This document shows positions 25,110 to 32,904 of a stretch of 64,000 nucleotides of DNA, piece by piece. The position numbers were made by a program, and so were the translations under genes. The stretch comes from Jatrophihabitans sp035642535 (GTDB taxonomy: Bacteria; Actinomycetota; Actinomycetes; Mycobacteriales; Jatrophihabitantaceae): assembly GCA_035642535.1 (NCBI GenBank), contig DASQSE010000124.1, positions 1-64,000 on the forward strand, given 5' to 3'. Position 1 is the stretch's first letter. The number at the start of each line of letters is the position of its first letter. A model generated the notes under the pieces. The model searched no databases and had not been told where the DNA came from. It was given only the letters and a program-made list of their open reading frames with translations.

Positions 25110-26473
25110 AGAGGCTCGAAGCGGGCGGTGAAGAACCGCAGCGTCGGTGGTTCGTAGACCATGCGCAGGCCGCGGATGTCCGCACGGTGTTCGAACAGGT
25201 GGAGCACCGAGTTGGCGACGACGTCCATGTGCCGGTCGGTGTAAACGCGGCGCGGGATGGTGAGTCGCACGAGTTCGAGTTTCGGCGTGCGGTTGCGCTG
25301 CGTCTGCGAATCTCTGCCGGCCGAGACGATGCCGCGTTCCATGGATCGCACCCCGCTGTCGGCGTAGAGCGCTGCTGCGAGCGCCTGTGCCGGGAACTGT
25401 TCCTGCTCGACGTGCGGCAGGAAACGTCGGGCGTCGAGGAAGATGGCGTGTCCGCCGATCGGCGCGACGATCGGGACGTTGCCGTCGAGCAGTTGCTGGC
25501 CGAGGTAGCGGACCTGGCCGACTCGGTGGGCGATGTAGTCGTCATCGATCATCTCGCGGATGCCCTGGGCCATTGCCTCCATGTCGCGGCCGGCGAGCCC
25601 GCCGTAGGTGGGCATGCCTTCGTAGACGACGACCTGCTCGCGCACCTGCTGCAGTATCTGCTCGTCACGCATCGCGAGGAAGCCGCCGATGTTGACCAGG
25701 CAGTCCTTCTTGCCGGACATCGTGCACCCGTCGAAGAACGACATCTCCTCGCGGACGATCTCGCCGATGCGCTTGTCGGCGTAGCCGGGCTCGCGCTCCT
25801 TGACGAAGAATGCGTTCTCCACGAGCCGAGTCGCATCGCACCACAGCAGGATGCTGTGGCGCTTGCACAGTTCTGCGACGTCGCGCAGATTGGCGATCGA
25901 GACGGGCTGACCACCGGCCATGTTCACGGTCAGCGCGACATTCACGTACGCGATCTGCGCAGGGCCGGCATCGTCGATGAGTTTCTGCAGCTTCGCCAGG
26001 TCGACGTTGCCCTTGAACGGGTGGTCCGCGGTCGCGTCGTGTGCTTCGTCGATGATGATGTCGGCGAAGACACCGCCGGCGAGTTCTTGATGCAGCCGGG
26101 TGGTCGTGAAGTACATATTGCCGGGGACGAGCTGGCCGGGCTTGATCAGAATCCTGGAGATCAGGTGCTCGGCGCCCCTGCCCTGGTGGGTCGGCACCAC
26201 ATACGGGAAGCCGTACACGTCTTGGACGGCCTGCTCCAGAGCGAAGAAGGAGCGGGCGCCCGCGTAGGCCTCGTCGCCCCGCATCAATGCGGACCACTGC
26301 CGATCGCTCATCGCATTCGTGCCGCTGTCCGTGAGCAGGTCGATGTAGACGTCCTCGCTGCGCAGCAGGAACGTGTTGTAGCCGGCCCGCGCGATGGCAG
26401 CCGCGCGTTCGGCAGGTGTGCTGATGTGCAGCGGTTCAACCGACTTGATCTTGTACGGTTCGGCCATCGTCAT
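25106..26473 (-). CDS. tpl: tyrosine phenol-lyase
   Basis: This 455-residue PLP enzyme is of the beta-eliminating lyase family. The PLP lysine is Lys256 in TMSGKKDCLVN; THQGRGAEH (95-103) and GDEAYAG (Tyr70) are the phosphate-binding and catalytic segments. The C-terminal LRFFTARF has phenylalanine where tryptophanases have histidine (LRHFTA), which favours tyrosine phenol-lyase, splitting L-tyrosine to phenol, pyruvate and ammonia. The gene starts nine bases after asnA and must share its transcript. The enzyme is known mainly from enterobacteria and some anaerobes. Phenol release, or the reverse synthesis of tyrosine analogues, are both possible. Confidence 0.88.
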   Translation of the reverse strand: MTMAEPYKIKSVEPLHISTPAERAAAIARAGYNTFLLRSEDVYIDLLTDSGTNAMSDRQWSALMRGDEAYAGARSFFALEQAVQDVYGFPYVVPTHQGRGAEHLISRILIKPGQLVPGNMYFTTTRLHQELAGGVFADIIIDEAHDATADHPFKGNVDLAKLQKLIDDAGPAQIAYVNVALTVNMAGGQPVSIANLRDVAELCKRHSILLWCDATRLVENAFFVKEREPGYADKRIGEIVREEMSFFDGCTMSGKKDCLVNIGGFLAMRDEQILQQVREQVVVYEGMPTYGGLAGRDMEAMAQGIREMIDDDYIAHRVGQVRYLGQQLLDGNVPIVAPIGGHAIFLDARRFLPHVEQEQFPAQALAAALYADSGVRSMERGIVSAGRDSQTQRNRTPKLELVRLTIPRRVYTDRHMDVVANSVLHLFEHRADIRGLRMVYEPPTLRFFTARFEPL

Positions 26474-26482
26474 CGCAATCGC

Positions 26483-27613
26483 TCAATTCAGCACGTGGAT
26501 GTTTCGCGCGGCGCACATGTCCTTCAGCACCTTCGGCCACACGGACACAGTGACCTCGCCGAGGTGTGCCTTGCGGAGCAGCAGCATGAGCGTCCGCGAC
26601 TGGCCGATGCCGCCGCCGATCGACAGCGGCAGCTCACCGCTCACGATGCCCTGGTGATAGGGCAGCGAGAGGAGGTCGAGTTGACCGCTCATCTCGAGTT
26701 GGCGCCGCAGCGAGTCGGCGGTCACCCGGATGCCCATCGAAGTCAGCTCGTGACGTCGCTTGGTGACGTGGTTCCAGACGAGGATGTCGCCGTTGAGCCC
26801 GTGCGTCGGCCGGCCGGTCACGGTGCTGGTGTCGGTGATCCAGTCGTCGTAGTCGGCTGCCCGCATCTCGTGCGGATAGCCGTCCCGCAGCGGCCAGCCG
26901 ATGCCGGTGATGAAGATCGCCGGGTATTCCTGCAGCACCCGGGTTTCGCGCTGCTTGCGCGGCAGGTCGGGGAACATGTCCAGGATGTCTTCGGCGTGCA
27001 GGAAGGCGAGTTCCTCCGGCAGGTTCGGATACCGCGGGTCCTTCAGCGCGGGGAACAGTTCCTGCGCCAGGTGCTCGGCGCCGACCAGCACCCGCCAGAT
27101 CCTGCCGACGACGTCTTTGAGGAACTCGAGATTGCGTTCGTCCGGCGTCATGACGCGTTCCCAGTCCCACTGGTCCACATAACAGCTGTGGTCGTGGTCG
27201 AGGAAGTAGTCCTTGCGCACCGCGCGCATGTCCGTGCAGATGCCCTCGCCCGGGGCGCAGTCGAACTGCTTGAGCGCGACCCGCTTCCACTTCGTCGCTG
27301 CTTGCACGACCTGCGCGTCGATCGGGTGCTGATCGCGGTCGTTGCTGATGTGGAACTGGATCGGCGTGCGTGCGCCGTCCCGATCCAGCATGTCGTTCAC
27401 GCCGCTGGTCACGTCGACGATGAGCGGGACGGTGACCATCAGCAGGTTCAGCTCGCGGCAGAGGTTCTCCTCGATGTACTGCTTCACCGCGAAGATCGCG
27501 CGCTGGGTGTCCCGCTTGGTCAGCAGAGATTCGTAGTCGCGGGGCAATAGCTGCGCGAGCTCGTCGTAATTGCCGATGCCTGGTCCGGCCAGGTCGGCGC
27601 GCTTGTCGATCAC
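26483..27613 (-). CDS. asnA: aspartate--ammonia ligase (asparagine synthetase A)
   Basis: This 376-residue protein resembles class II aminoacyl-tRNA synthetases in fold and has the AsnA signatures: YVDQWDWERVM, RAADYDDW, LNGDILVWN, TSMGIRV and GGGIGQSR. AsnA makes asparagine from aspartate, ammonia and ATP, giving AMP. GTG 27613 has an ideal AAGGAGGT upstream; a much longer in-frame extension runs antisense through the CoA-binding gene and is rejected. It is about 45 residues longer than E. coli AsnA, mostly at the N-terminus and in insertions. Actinomycetes usually use AsnB, so AsnA next to an ammonia-releasing lyase is notable. Confidence 0.88.
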   Translation of the reverse strand: MIDKRADLAGPGIGNYDELAQLLPRDYESLLTKRDTQRAIFAVKQYIEENLCRELNLLMVTVPLIVDVTSGVNDMLDRDGARTPIQFHISNDRDQHPIDAQVVQAATKWKRVALKQFDCAPGEGICTDMRAVRKDYFLDHDHSCYVDQWDWERVMTPDERNLEFLKDVVGRIWRVLVGAEHLAQELFPALKDPRYPNLPEELAFLHAEDILDMFPDLPRKQRETRVLQEYPAIFITGIGWPLRDGYPHEMRAADYDDWITDTSTVTGRPTHGLNGDILVWNHVTKRRHELTSMGIRVTADSLRRQLEMSGQLDLLSLPYHQGIVSGELPLSIGGGIGQSRTLMLLLRKAHLGEVTVSVWPKVLKDMCAARNIHVLN

Positions 27614-27662
27614 GTGACCTCCTTGTGGTCCCTGATCAGCGGATCGGATGGAACGGACGAAT

Positions 27663-28139
27663 TCACACCTGCCGGGGCACCTTGCCTGCCAGCGAGAACA
27701 CCGCGCGCATCGCCTTGTGGCCGAAGTCGGAAGTCGGGGCGAACATGCACGGGCAGCCGCCGTCGATGACCGTGATCCCGTGCTCGCGGCCGTAGGCGGT
27801 CGCCGCCGGCGACACACTGCCCGCGCCCGGTCCACGGTGCATCCACACCTGCTTGATGCCCAGCTCGACGCACTCGCGCATGGTGCCTTCACCCATCGAC
27901 GGGGCGGTCGCGATGACGACTGCCTCGACACCACCGGGCACTGACTTCAGGTCCGGGTAGCACCGGTCGCCTTCGACCTGTTCCGCGTTCGGGTTGATCG
28001 CGAAGACCTCGTAGCCACGACTGCGCAGCCGTTGGTAGACGACATTCGCGCCGTGTCCGTTTGCGGTCCGCGACACGCCGGTCACCGCGATCCGCTTGTT
28101 CGCCAGGAACTCCGAAGCAGCCTGCTTGATCGTGATCAT
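27663..28139 (-). CDS. CoA-binding (Rossmann) domain protein, YccU type
   Basis: This 158-residue single-domain protein has a CoA-binding Rossmann fold: KRIAVTGVSRTANGHGANVV, then GYEVFAINPNAEQVEG, VEAVVIATAPSMG, and KQVWMHRGPGAGS with the family's conserved histidine region. Related domains occur at the N-terminus of acyl-CoA synthetases (ADP-forming); free-standing forms have no firm function. ATG 28139 follows GGTGGA. It is the first gene of the operon with asnA and the tyrosine phenol-lyase, 49 bases upstream of asnA. A regulatory or scaffolding part is only a guess. Confidence 0.78.
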   Translation of the reverse strand: MITIKQAASEFLANKRIAVTGVSRTANGHGANVVYQRLRSRGYEVFAINPNAEQVEGDRCYPDLKSVPGGVEAVVIATAPSMGEGTMRECVELGIKQVWMHRGPGAGSVSPAATAYGREHGITVIDGGCPCMFAPTSDFGHKAMRAVFSLAGKVPRQV

Positions 28140-28253
28140 GGCAAGGTCCACCTTCCAACGGACACTTGCCACGCTGCGCCGCGCGGCCGGTCTCGGCCAG
28201 TGCCGAAGGCAACCGCCGACCCCTGTCCTTCGGCTCCCGTGCTGCGGCGAACC

Positions 28254-29492
28254 TCAGGGCCGCGAGCGCGGGTCGTCCCAGTTGATGACGAGGCGCGTGT
28301 GGAGTTTGTCGACGACGATCGAATCGGCGCCGCCGGCCGGTGCAGCGTCGCGGGGATATGCCTGAATGGTCAGCTGCGCGCTGGTTGGGCGAGCGTGCCG
28401 GACCCAGGCGCGCACGTGTTCGGCGAGCCGATCGACGAGGGCGTCGCTGCCGGGCCCGTATCCGCGAACGTCGAGGTCGAACGTTCGGTCGTCCCGGCTT
28501 TCGTCATGCCGCACGAGCACCGCCATGGAACGTTCGCCGACCACCGCCATGGTAGAGCTCATGCCGGGGTAGCTGATCAGGGCGGGCACGATGTCGGACT
28601 CGGCGGCTGCGTCGAGTGCACCGAGTCGGGCGGTGTCGGGTTCGTTGAGCGACAGCCAGAGGTCCAGGCCACCCATGACGTCTTTGTCAGTGACCTGCAC
28701 GCCGGTTGCCAGCTGGCCGGCGGGACGTTCGAGGGCCGCCTGGTAGGTGTCTGGGTCGATGCGACGATCGTCGTCGACGTGCAGGAAGACCCCTGGACGA
28801 CTCAGCGGCCGGGCGCTGTCCGGGCCGGTGAGTTCGCCGCGCATCGGCATGAACCCGCAATCGGCGATCGACACGCTGGCCAGCCCGCCGTCGAGGTGTT
28901 CGAACGCCACCGATCGCTGCGCGCCGCGCAGCGACAACGGCAGCAGCAACCGACCGGCGTCAGTGAGTTGCCGCGCCCAGGCCGGCGCGATGTCCCAGGC
29001 GCCGACCGTCAGGATGATCCGGTCGTACGGCGCCCCGGCCGGCCAGCCCTGGGCGCCATCGCCGTGCACAACGTCGACGCGCGCATAGCCGGCCAGCTCG
29101 AGGTTGCGGCGCGCCCGCTCGACCACGTCCGCATCGATGTCGACGGTGACGACCAGACCGGTCTCGCCGACCAGCTCGGCGAGCAGCGCGGCGTTGTAAC
29201 CGGTGCCCGCCCCGATCTCGAGCACCCGCTCACCCGGCTGCACACCGAGTTGCTCCAGCATCACCGCCATGATCGCCGGCTGCGACGAGGAACTGATCGG
29301 CCGGCCCTCTGGATCGCGATCGGTGACGACGGCCTGGTCGGCATAGGCCAGTGCAGGGTCGACGCCGGGAAGGAACAGGTGCCGCGGAACCGTCCGGAAC
29401 GCCTGCTGCACCTCCGAACCGACAATCCGGCCCGCCTCGACAAGGTGATCAACGAGCCGACCGCGCAGTTCAGGGACCTCCGGACCATCCAC
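28254..29492 (-). CDS. PCMT-like SAM methyltransferase (FxLD-system type)
   Basis: This protein of about 412 residues has an N-terminal protein-L-isoaspartate methyltransferase-like domain: AFRTVPRHLFLPG, then SSSSQPAIMAVMLEQL and the SAM motif VLEIGAGTGYNAALLAEL. About 200 extra C-terminal residues end in DKLHTRLVINW. This layout fits the methyltransferases annotated with FxLD lanthipeptide systems rather than repair PCMT. No lanthipeptide synthetase or FxLD precursor is visible nearby, so the substrate is open. GTG 29492 is the likely start; a TTG/ATG further upstream is possible. It lies 114 bases upstream of the CoA-binding gene on the same strand. Confidence 0.7.
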   Translation of the reverse strand: MDGPEVPELRGRLVDHLVEAGRIVGSEVQQAFRTVPRHLFLPGVDPALAYADQAVVTDRDPEGRPISSSSQPAIMAVMLEQLGVQPGERVLEIGAGTGYNAALLAELVGETGLVVTVDIDADVVERARRNLELAGYARVDVVHGDGAQGWPAGAPYDRIILTVGAWDIAPAWARQLTDAGRLLLPLSLRGAQRSVAFEHLDGGLASVSIADCGFMPMRGELTGPDSARPLSRPGVFLHVDDDRRIDPDTYQAALERPAGQLATGVQVTDKDVMGGLDLWLSLNEPDTARLGALDAAAESDIVPALISYPGMSSTMAVVGERSMAVLVRHDESRDDRTFDLDVRGYGPGSDALVDRLAEHVRAWVRHARPTSAQLTIQAYPRDAAPAGGADSIVVDKLHTRLVINWDDPRSRP

Positions 29493-29559
29493 GCGCTCAC
29501 TATCCCCCCGACGGCCTGATCGGCGCCAAGCCATCGGACTTTGGTCCCTGGACAAGACT

Positions 29560-29576
29560 GGTTTGGGATGCAAACC
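29560..29576. promoter_or_regulatory. inverted repeat, candidate operator of the membrane protein/winged-helix operon
   Basis: GGTTTG-GGATG-CAAACC is a perfect 6+6 inverted repeat ending eight bases before the GTG start at 29585. No ribosome binding site is visible there, so the transcript may be leaderless and the repeat would overlap its promoter. The operon encodes its own winged-helix regulator. Confidence 0.45.
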
Positions 29577-29584
29577 TAATTGCT

Positions 29585-30298
29585 GTGACGACAGAACCTG
29601 CTCCGACGTCCGGCGAGCCGCAGTCCCTGCTGGCGACGGCTCACGAGTTGACTCGCCAGGTCCGTCGCGAGCAGCGCGGCGCCTGGTTCCCGCTGCTGGT
29701 GTTCGCCGTCGTCACGTTCGCGGCGACGCCGTTCGTCCGGTACGGCCATCGCCACCCGACCCACTGCACGTCGGTCCAGGGCGGATACGTCTGCAGCAGC
29801 TACTCCGCCCTCGCCTTGTGGTACTGGCCGGTCGCGCTGCTGCTCGCCTACCTCCCGATCAGTTGGTTCTACCTGATCCGGTCGCGCCAGCGCGGCATGG
29901 GCACCCGCATCCAGCCCTACATCGTCCTGGGCGTCGTTCTCGTCGGGCTCACCACTGCTTGGGCGCTCTGGGCCGCCGCCCACCCCGCGTTTCTGGCCGG
30001 CACTCTGCATGTCGGATCCGGGGCCCAACCGACGGATGTCCTTTATCGGATCGCGAGCCCCGCCGGCGCGATCGGGCTGGCCCTGCTGCTGCTCGCTCGC
30101 ATCGAGCGAAGCTGGGCACTTGCCACGATCACCGCGGCTTACCTGATCGTCGTCGTCGCGGCGTTCGATGTCGGCCGACTCACCCATCCATCGCCGTGGG
30201 CATTCCTCCCGCACCTGCTGATCGACGGCGGTGTGCTGCTGGTCGGCGGTGCCGTCCTCGCGCTGATCCAGCGAGCCCAAGGCCCGTCGGCCGCATGA
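29585..30298 (+). CDS. integral membrane protein, unknown function
   Basis: This 237-residue protein has about five to six hydrophobic segments, for example WFPLLVFAVVTFAATPF, LWYWPVALLLAYLPISWFYL, IVLGVVLVGLTTAWALWAA, AGAIGLALLLLA and ATITAAYLIVVVAAF. A short cysteine-containing loop (HPTHCTSVQGGYVCSS) lies between the first two, probably outside and possibly disulfide-bonded. The start is GTG 29585. The stop overlaps the start of the next gene (ATGA). I recognise no family; pairing with a small winged-helix regulator suggests an envelope-stress or transport role. Confidence 0.7.
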   Translation: MTTEPAPTSGEPQSLLATAHELTRQVRREQRGAWFPLLVFAVVTFAATPFVRYGHRHPTHCTSVQGGYVCSSYSALALWYWPVALLLAYLPISWFYLIRSRQRGMGTRIQPYIVLGVVLVGLTTAWALWAAAHPAFLAGTLHVGSGAQPTDVLYRIASPAGAIGLALLLLARIERSWALATITAAYLIVVVAAFDVGRLTHPSPWAFLPHLLIDGGVLLVGGAVLALIQRAQGPSAA

Positions 30299-30609
30299 CC
30301 GTCCACCCCGTCAACGGCCTCGATGACGTGGTTCATCAACGAGTTCGCCTCGGCATCCTGGCCGTGGCCCAGCAAGCCCGACGTGTCGAGTTCACCTTCC
30401 TGCGCAGCACCCTCGACCTCACGGCCGGGAACCTGTCCCAGCACCTCAGCGTGCTCGAAAACGCCGGCCTGATCGCCATCGAGAAGGGGTACGAAGGACG
30501 GCGCGCGCGCACCTGGATCCAACTCACGAAGTCAGGCAAGAAGGCGCTGCGCGACGAAATCGCCAGCCTGAAGAGCCTGATTCAGCAGTTGGAGACGAAC
30601 GCGACGTAG
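30295..30609 (+). CDS. small winged-helix transcriptional regulator (HTH_34/MarR-like)
   Basis: This 104-residue protein is a single winged helix: VRLGILAVAQQARRVEFTFLRSTLDLT, then the recognition helix region AGNLSQHLSVLENAGLIAIEKGYEGRRARTWIQLT, then a short dimerisation helix. It lacks a separate ligand domain and metal-binding cysteines. It is coupled to the upstream membrane protein gene by an ATGA overlap. Such pairs usually autoregulate, and the inverted repeat at 29560-29576 is the obvious candidate site. Confidence 0.82.
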   Translation: MTVHPVNGLDDVVHQRVRLGILAVAQQARRVEFTFLRSTLDLTAGNLSQHLSVLENAGLIAIEKGYEGRRARTWIQLTKSGKKALRDEIASLKSLIQQLETNAT

Positions 30610-30621
30610 GAGTGCCCACGG

Positions 30622-31089
30622 TCAGGCTCGCTGCGGCTTCGCATGTCGGGCATGTCGGGAAGGTGTCGAGCGCGGCCACGACACGGAGATGCGGGCGCTG
30701 TGTGCGGTTTCTTCGAGCAGGTCAGCACGAACCAGGTCGACGAATCGCGCACGCAGTTGGCTCGCATACAACGGATTGCGATCGGGCTGCAGCGCGGCCT
30801 GCGCGCACATGTCGGCCAGTTCGGCGACCAACGGCGGGGCGGTCAGCCGCAACTCGGTGATGTCGGCGGTCACGCCGCGGACGGCCAGTCCGAGGTCAGG
30901 GTGGTCGGATCGCATCGCGAGTATCTGGTCGAGTGCGTCGAGCGTGCGTCGATAACAGGCCTGCTTCGTTTCGGCCGCTCGCTGTCCGGCATCCCGGCGC
31001 TCGCGTTGTCGGTCGGTCACCAGATTGGCTGCGAGGCACAGGGCGGCGCCGACTACGACGCCGAGCAAGGCCATCGCCCCGGCAAGCAT
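30622..31089 (-). CDS. single-pass membrane protein, unknown function
   Basis: The protein has 155 residues. One N-terminal membrane helix (MALLGVVVGAALCLAANLV) is followed by a charged, helical cytoplasmic part (TDRQRERRDAGQRAAETKQA ... YRRTLDALDQILA), predicted to be partly coiled coil. Similar short anchor-plus-coil proteins are frequent in actinomycetes without known function. The ATG at 31089 has GGTGAGAT upstream. It converges on the winged-helix gene with a 12-base gap. Confidence 0.55.
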   Translation of the reverse strand: MLAGAMALLGVVVGAALCLAANLVTDRQRERRDAGQRAAETKQACYRRTLDALDQILAMRSDHPDLGLAVRGVTADITELRLTAPPLVAELADMCAQAALQPDRNPLYASQLRARFVDLVRADLLEETAHSARISVSWPRSTPSRHARHAKPQRA

Positions 31090-31204
31090 GGTTGCATCTC
31101 ACCCCGTTTCAGCCCTCTCGGACCGGCGGCACGCCGGAGGCCATGTGTGTGAGCATTTTGCGCTCCGGTCGGTGGGGATGTCCGAAGCGGCGTTTCTCGA
31201 CTCG

Positions 31205-31489
31205 TCAGCTGGTGCCGCAACTGGTCGGGAAGCGGTATTGCCGATGCGCATAAATCACGTTGCGATTGGCGATGCCGTTCCGGGCGACTACCGTGTCCAC
31301 GATCCGCTTGGTTGCGTAGGAGCCGCTGACGTTGGTGTCCACGAGGCCGGCGAGGGTGTCACCGTGATGAGCGGTGACGGTCTGGGCGCCCGTGCAGCCC
31401 TGCCAGGACTTGGCGCTGGGGGATTGGGCCGGCCGGTACTCCGCTCCGATGACCAGCAGGACGACGGCAACCACTCCAAGCCTGCGCAT
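31205..31489 (-). CDS. small secreted LysM-like protein
   Basis: This 94-residue protein has an N-terminal hydrophobic signal (RRLGVVAVVLLVIGA) and then a LysM-like domain: QTVTAHHGDTLAGLV, then IVDTVVARNGI and NVIYAHRQYRFP. LysM domains bind N-acetylglucosamine in peptidoglycan or chitin. Cysteines at both ends may form a disulfide. The start is the ATG at 31489; the frame is open further upstream but there runs antisense through the glycosyltransferase gene. Confidence 0.6.
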   Translation of the reverse strand: MRRLGVVAVVLLVIGAEYRPAQSPSAKSWQGCTGAQTVTAHHGDTLAGLVDTNVSGSYATKRIVDTVVARNGIANRNVIYAHRQYRFPTSCGTS

Positions 31490-31584
31490 CGCGCGATACA
31501 CCACCTCCGGCTCCGGTGCGCGGTCGGCGCACCTGGAACATGGACATATGGTCCATACCTGATTAGTAGGGCAGCTAAACCGCG

Positions 31585-32805
31585 TCACAATCCGGCGATC
31601 AGTTCGACCACCGGTGCGCACCCGTCCTCGGCGCTGATGCGGCGCGCGAGTTCGACGGCGCGGGTGCGATAGGCGGGTTCGTCGAGGCATGCGCGTATCG
31701 CATCGGCGAGGGCGCCCGCGGTGGCCTCGCGCTGCGGCAGCGGTGATGGCCCAGCGCCGAGGTGGTGCAACCTCGCCGCCCAGAACGGCTGGTCGAGTAC
31801 GACGGGAACCGCGACCGCGGGTACGCCGGCGCGCAATCCTGCGCCGGTTGTTCCGGCTCCCGCGTGGTGCACGACTGCCGCCATGCGCGGGAACAGCCAG
31901 TCGTGCGGCACGTCGCCCACCAGCAGGATGTCGTCGCCCACCGGTTTCAGGTCGGCCCAGCCGGCCTGGACCACCGCCCGCACTCCGGCGCGCTTGATTG
32001 CGGCCGCGACGACGTCGGTCAGCGGCTCGCCCTCGCCCGGCGCCATGCTGCCGAAGCCGATGAAGACCGGCGGGGCGTCGGCCTGGATGAAGTCGAGCAA
32101 TTCGCCCGGCGGCTCCCATCCAGTTGGTGTGGCCGGCCACCAGTAGCCGGTCACGCGCACCTCGGCCGGCCAGTCGTCAGGGCGCGGCAGCACCGTCGGA
32201 CTGAAGCCGTGGCAGATCGGCCAGCCACGGGGCGGGCTCGCGTCCACCGTTGGTGTCGTCGTGTCGGCGGGCAGCCCCAGCCGGGCGCGCAGGCCGGGGA
32301 CGATCTCGCCGTACAGCGCACCCGCTCGCTCGAGCATTTCTCGGCCCGCCGCGCGGTTGCCCGCCGCTCCGAGGTCGCCGCGTCCGGGCCAACCAGGCAG
32401 CGGGAAGGCTGCGGTGGGCACCCCCGGCAGGAGATACGCGCCGATGCTCGGGATACCGAATCCTTCGGCGACGACGCGGCTCAGCGGGGCCGGACCGAAC
32501 GCCGTCACGAGTACGTCGGCGCCCGCGGTTGTCGCCGCGATCAATCCTTCGCCGAGCCCCACCAAGAACGTCGCGAATATCGATCGCACTTCGTCCGGCG
32601 ACTGTGCCGAGGTCCGTGCGCGCGCCAGTGCGACAGGATCGCCAGGCAGCGCCCGGTATTCGAGATCGCAGTTGCGCACGAGTCCGGCGAACAGCTCGTG
32701 CGCGGCAACGGCGACCTCGTGACCAGCCTGCTTCAGCCGCTGACCGAGGCCCGTGTACGGAGCGACGTCACCGCGCGAGCCGGCCGTCACGATGAGAACG
32801 CGCAT
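31585..32805 (-). CDS. UGT-type (GT1) glycosyltransferase
   Basis: This 406-residue GT-B enzyme has an N-terminal acceptor domain (MRVLIVTAGSRGDVAPYTGLGQ) and a C-terminal nucleotide-sugar domain with the UGT signature around VVHHAGAGTTGAGLRAGVPAVAVPVVLDQPFWAARL. FIGFGSMA is the conserved strand before it. It resembles sterol/macrolide glucosyltransferases that add a sugar to a lipid-like or polyketide acceptor. The ATG at 32805 follows GGGAGGAAGCCG. Acceptor and donor cannot be read; no biosynthetic cluster is adjacent. Confidence 0.87.
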   Translation of the reverse strand: MRVLIVTAGSRGDVAPYTGLGQRLKQAGHEVAVAAHELFAGLVRNCDLEYRALPGDPVALARARTSAQSPDEVRSIFATFLVGLGEGLIAATTAGADVLVTAFGPAPLSRVVAEGFGIPSIGAYLLPGVPTAAFPLPGWPGRGDLGAAGNRAAGREMLERAGALYGEIVPGLRARLGLPADTTTPTVDASPPRGWPICHGFSPTVLPRPDDWPAEVRVTGYWWPATPTGWEPPGELLDFIQADAPPVFIGFGSMAPGEGEPLTDVVAAAIKRAGVRAVVQAGWADLKPVGDDILLVGDVPHDWLFPRMAAVVHHAGAGTTGAGLRAGVPAVAVPVVLDQPFWAARLHHLGAGPSPLPQREATAGALADAIRACLDEPAYRTRAVELARRISAEDGCAPVVELIAGL

Positions 32806-32904
32806 CGGCTTCCTCCCGCAACGGACCGTACTGCACGACACAGTTGATCTTGTGCATGAGGCGCCGCCGTGCCGGCGACGCCTCATGCGTTGGTGCGGGA
32901 GGAA

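Noticed and set aside
25097..27550. Open frame of about 800 codons opposite tyrosine phenol-lyase and AsnA
   Set aside because: Mirror of two well-identified enzymes; no motifs of its own.
26483..27613. AsnA-like protein as an aspartyl- or asparaginyl-tRNA synthetase paralogue
   Set aside because: The AsnA-specific segments YVDQWDWERVM and LNGDILVWN are present and there is no anticodon-binding domain.
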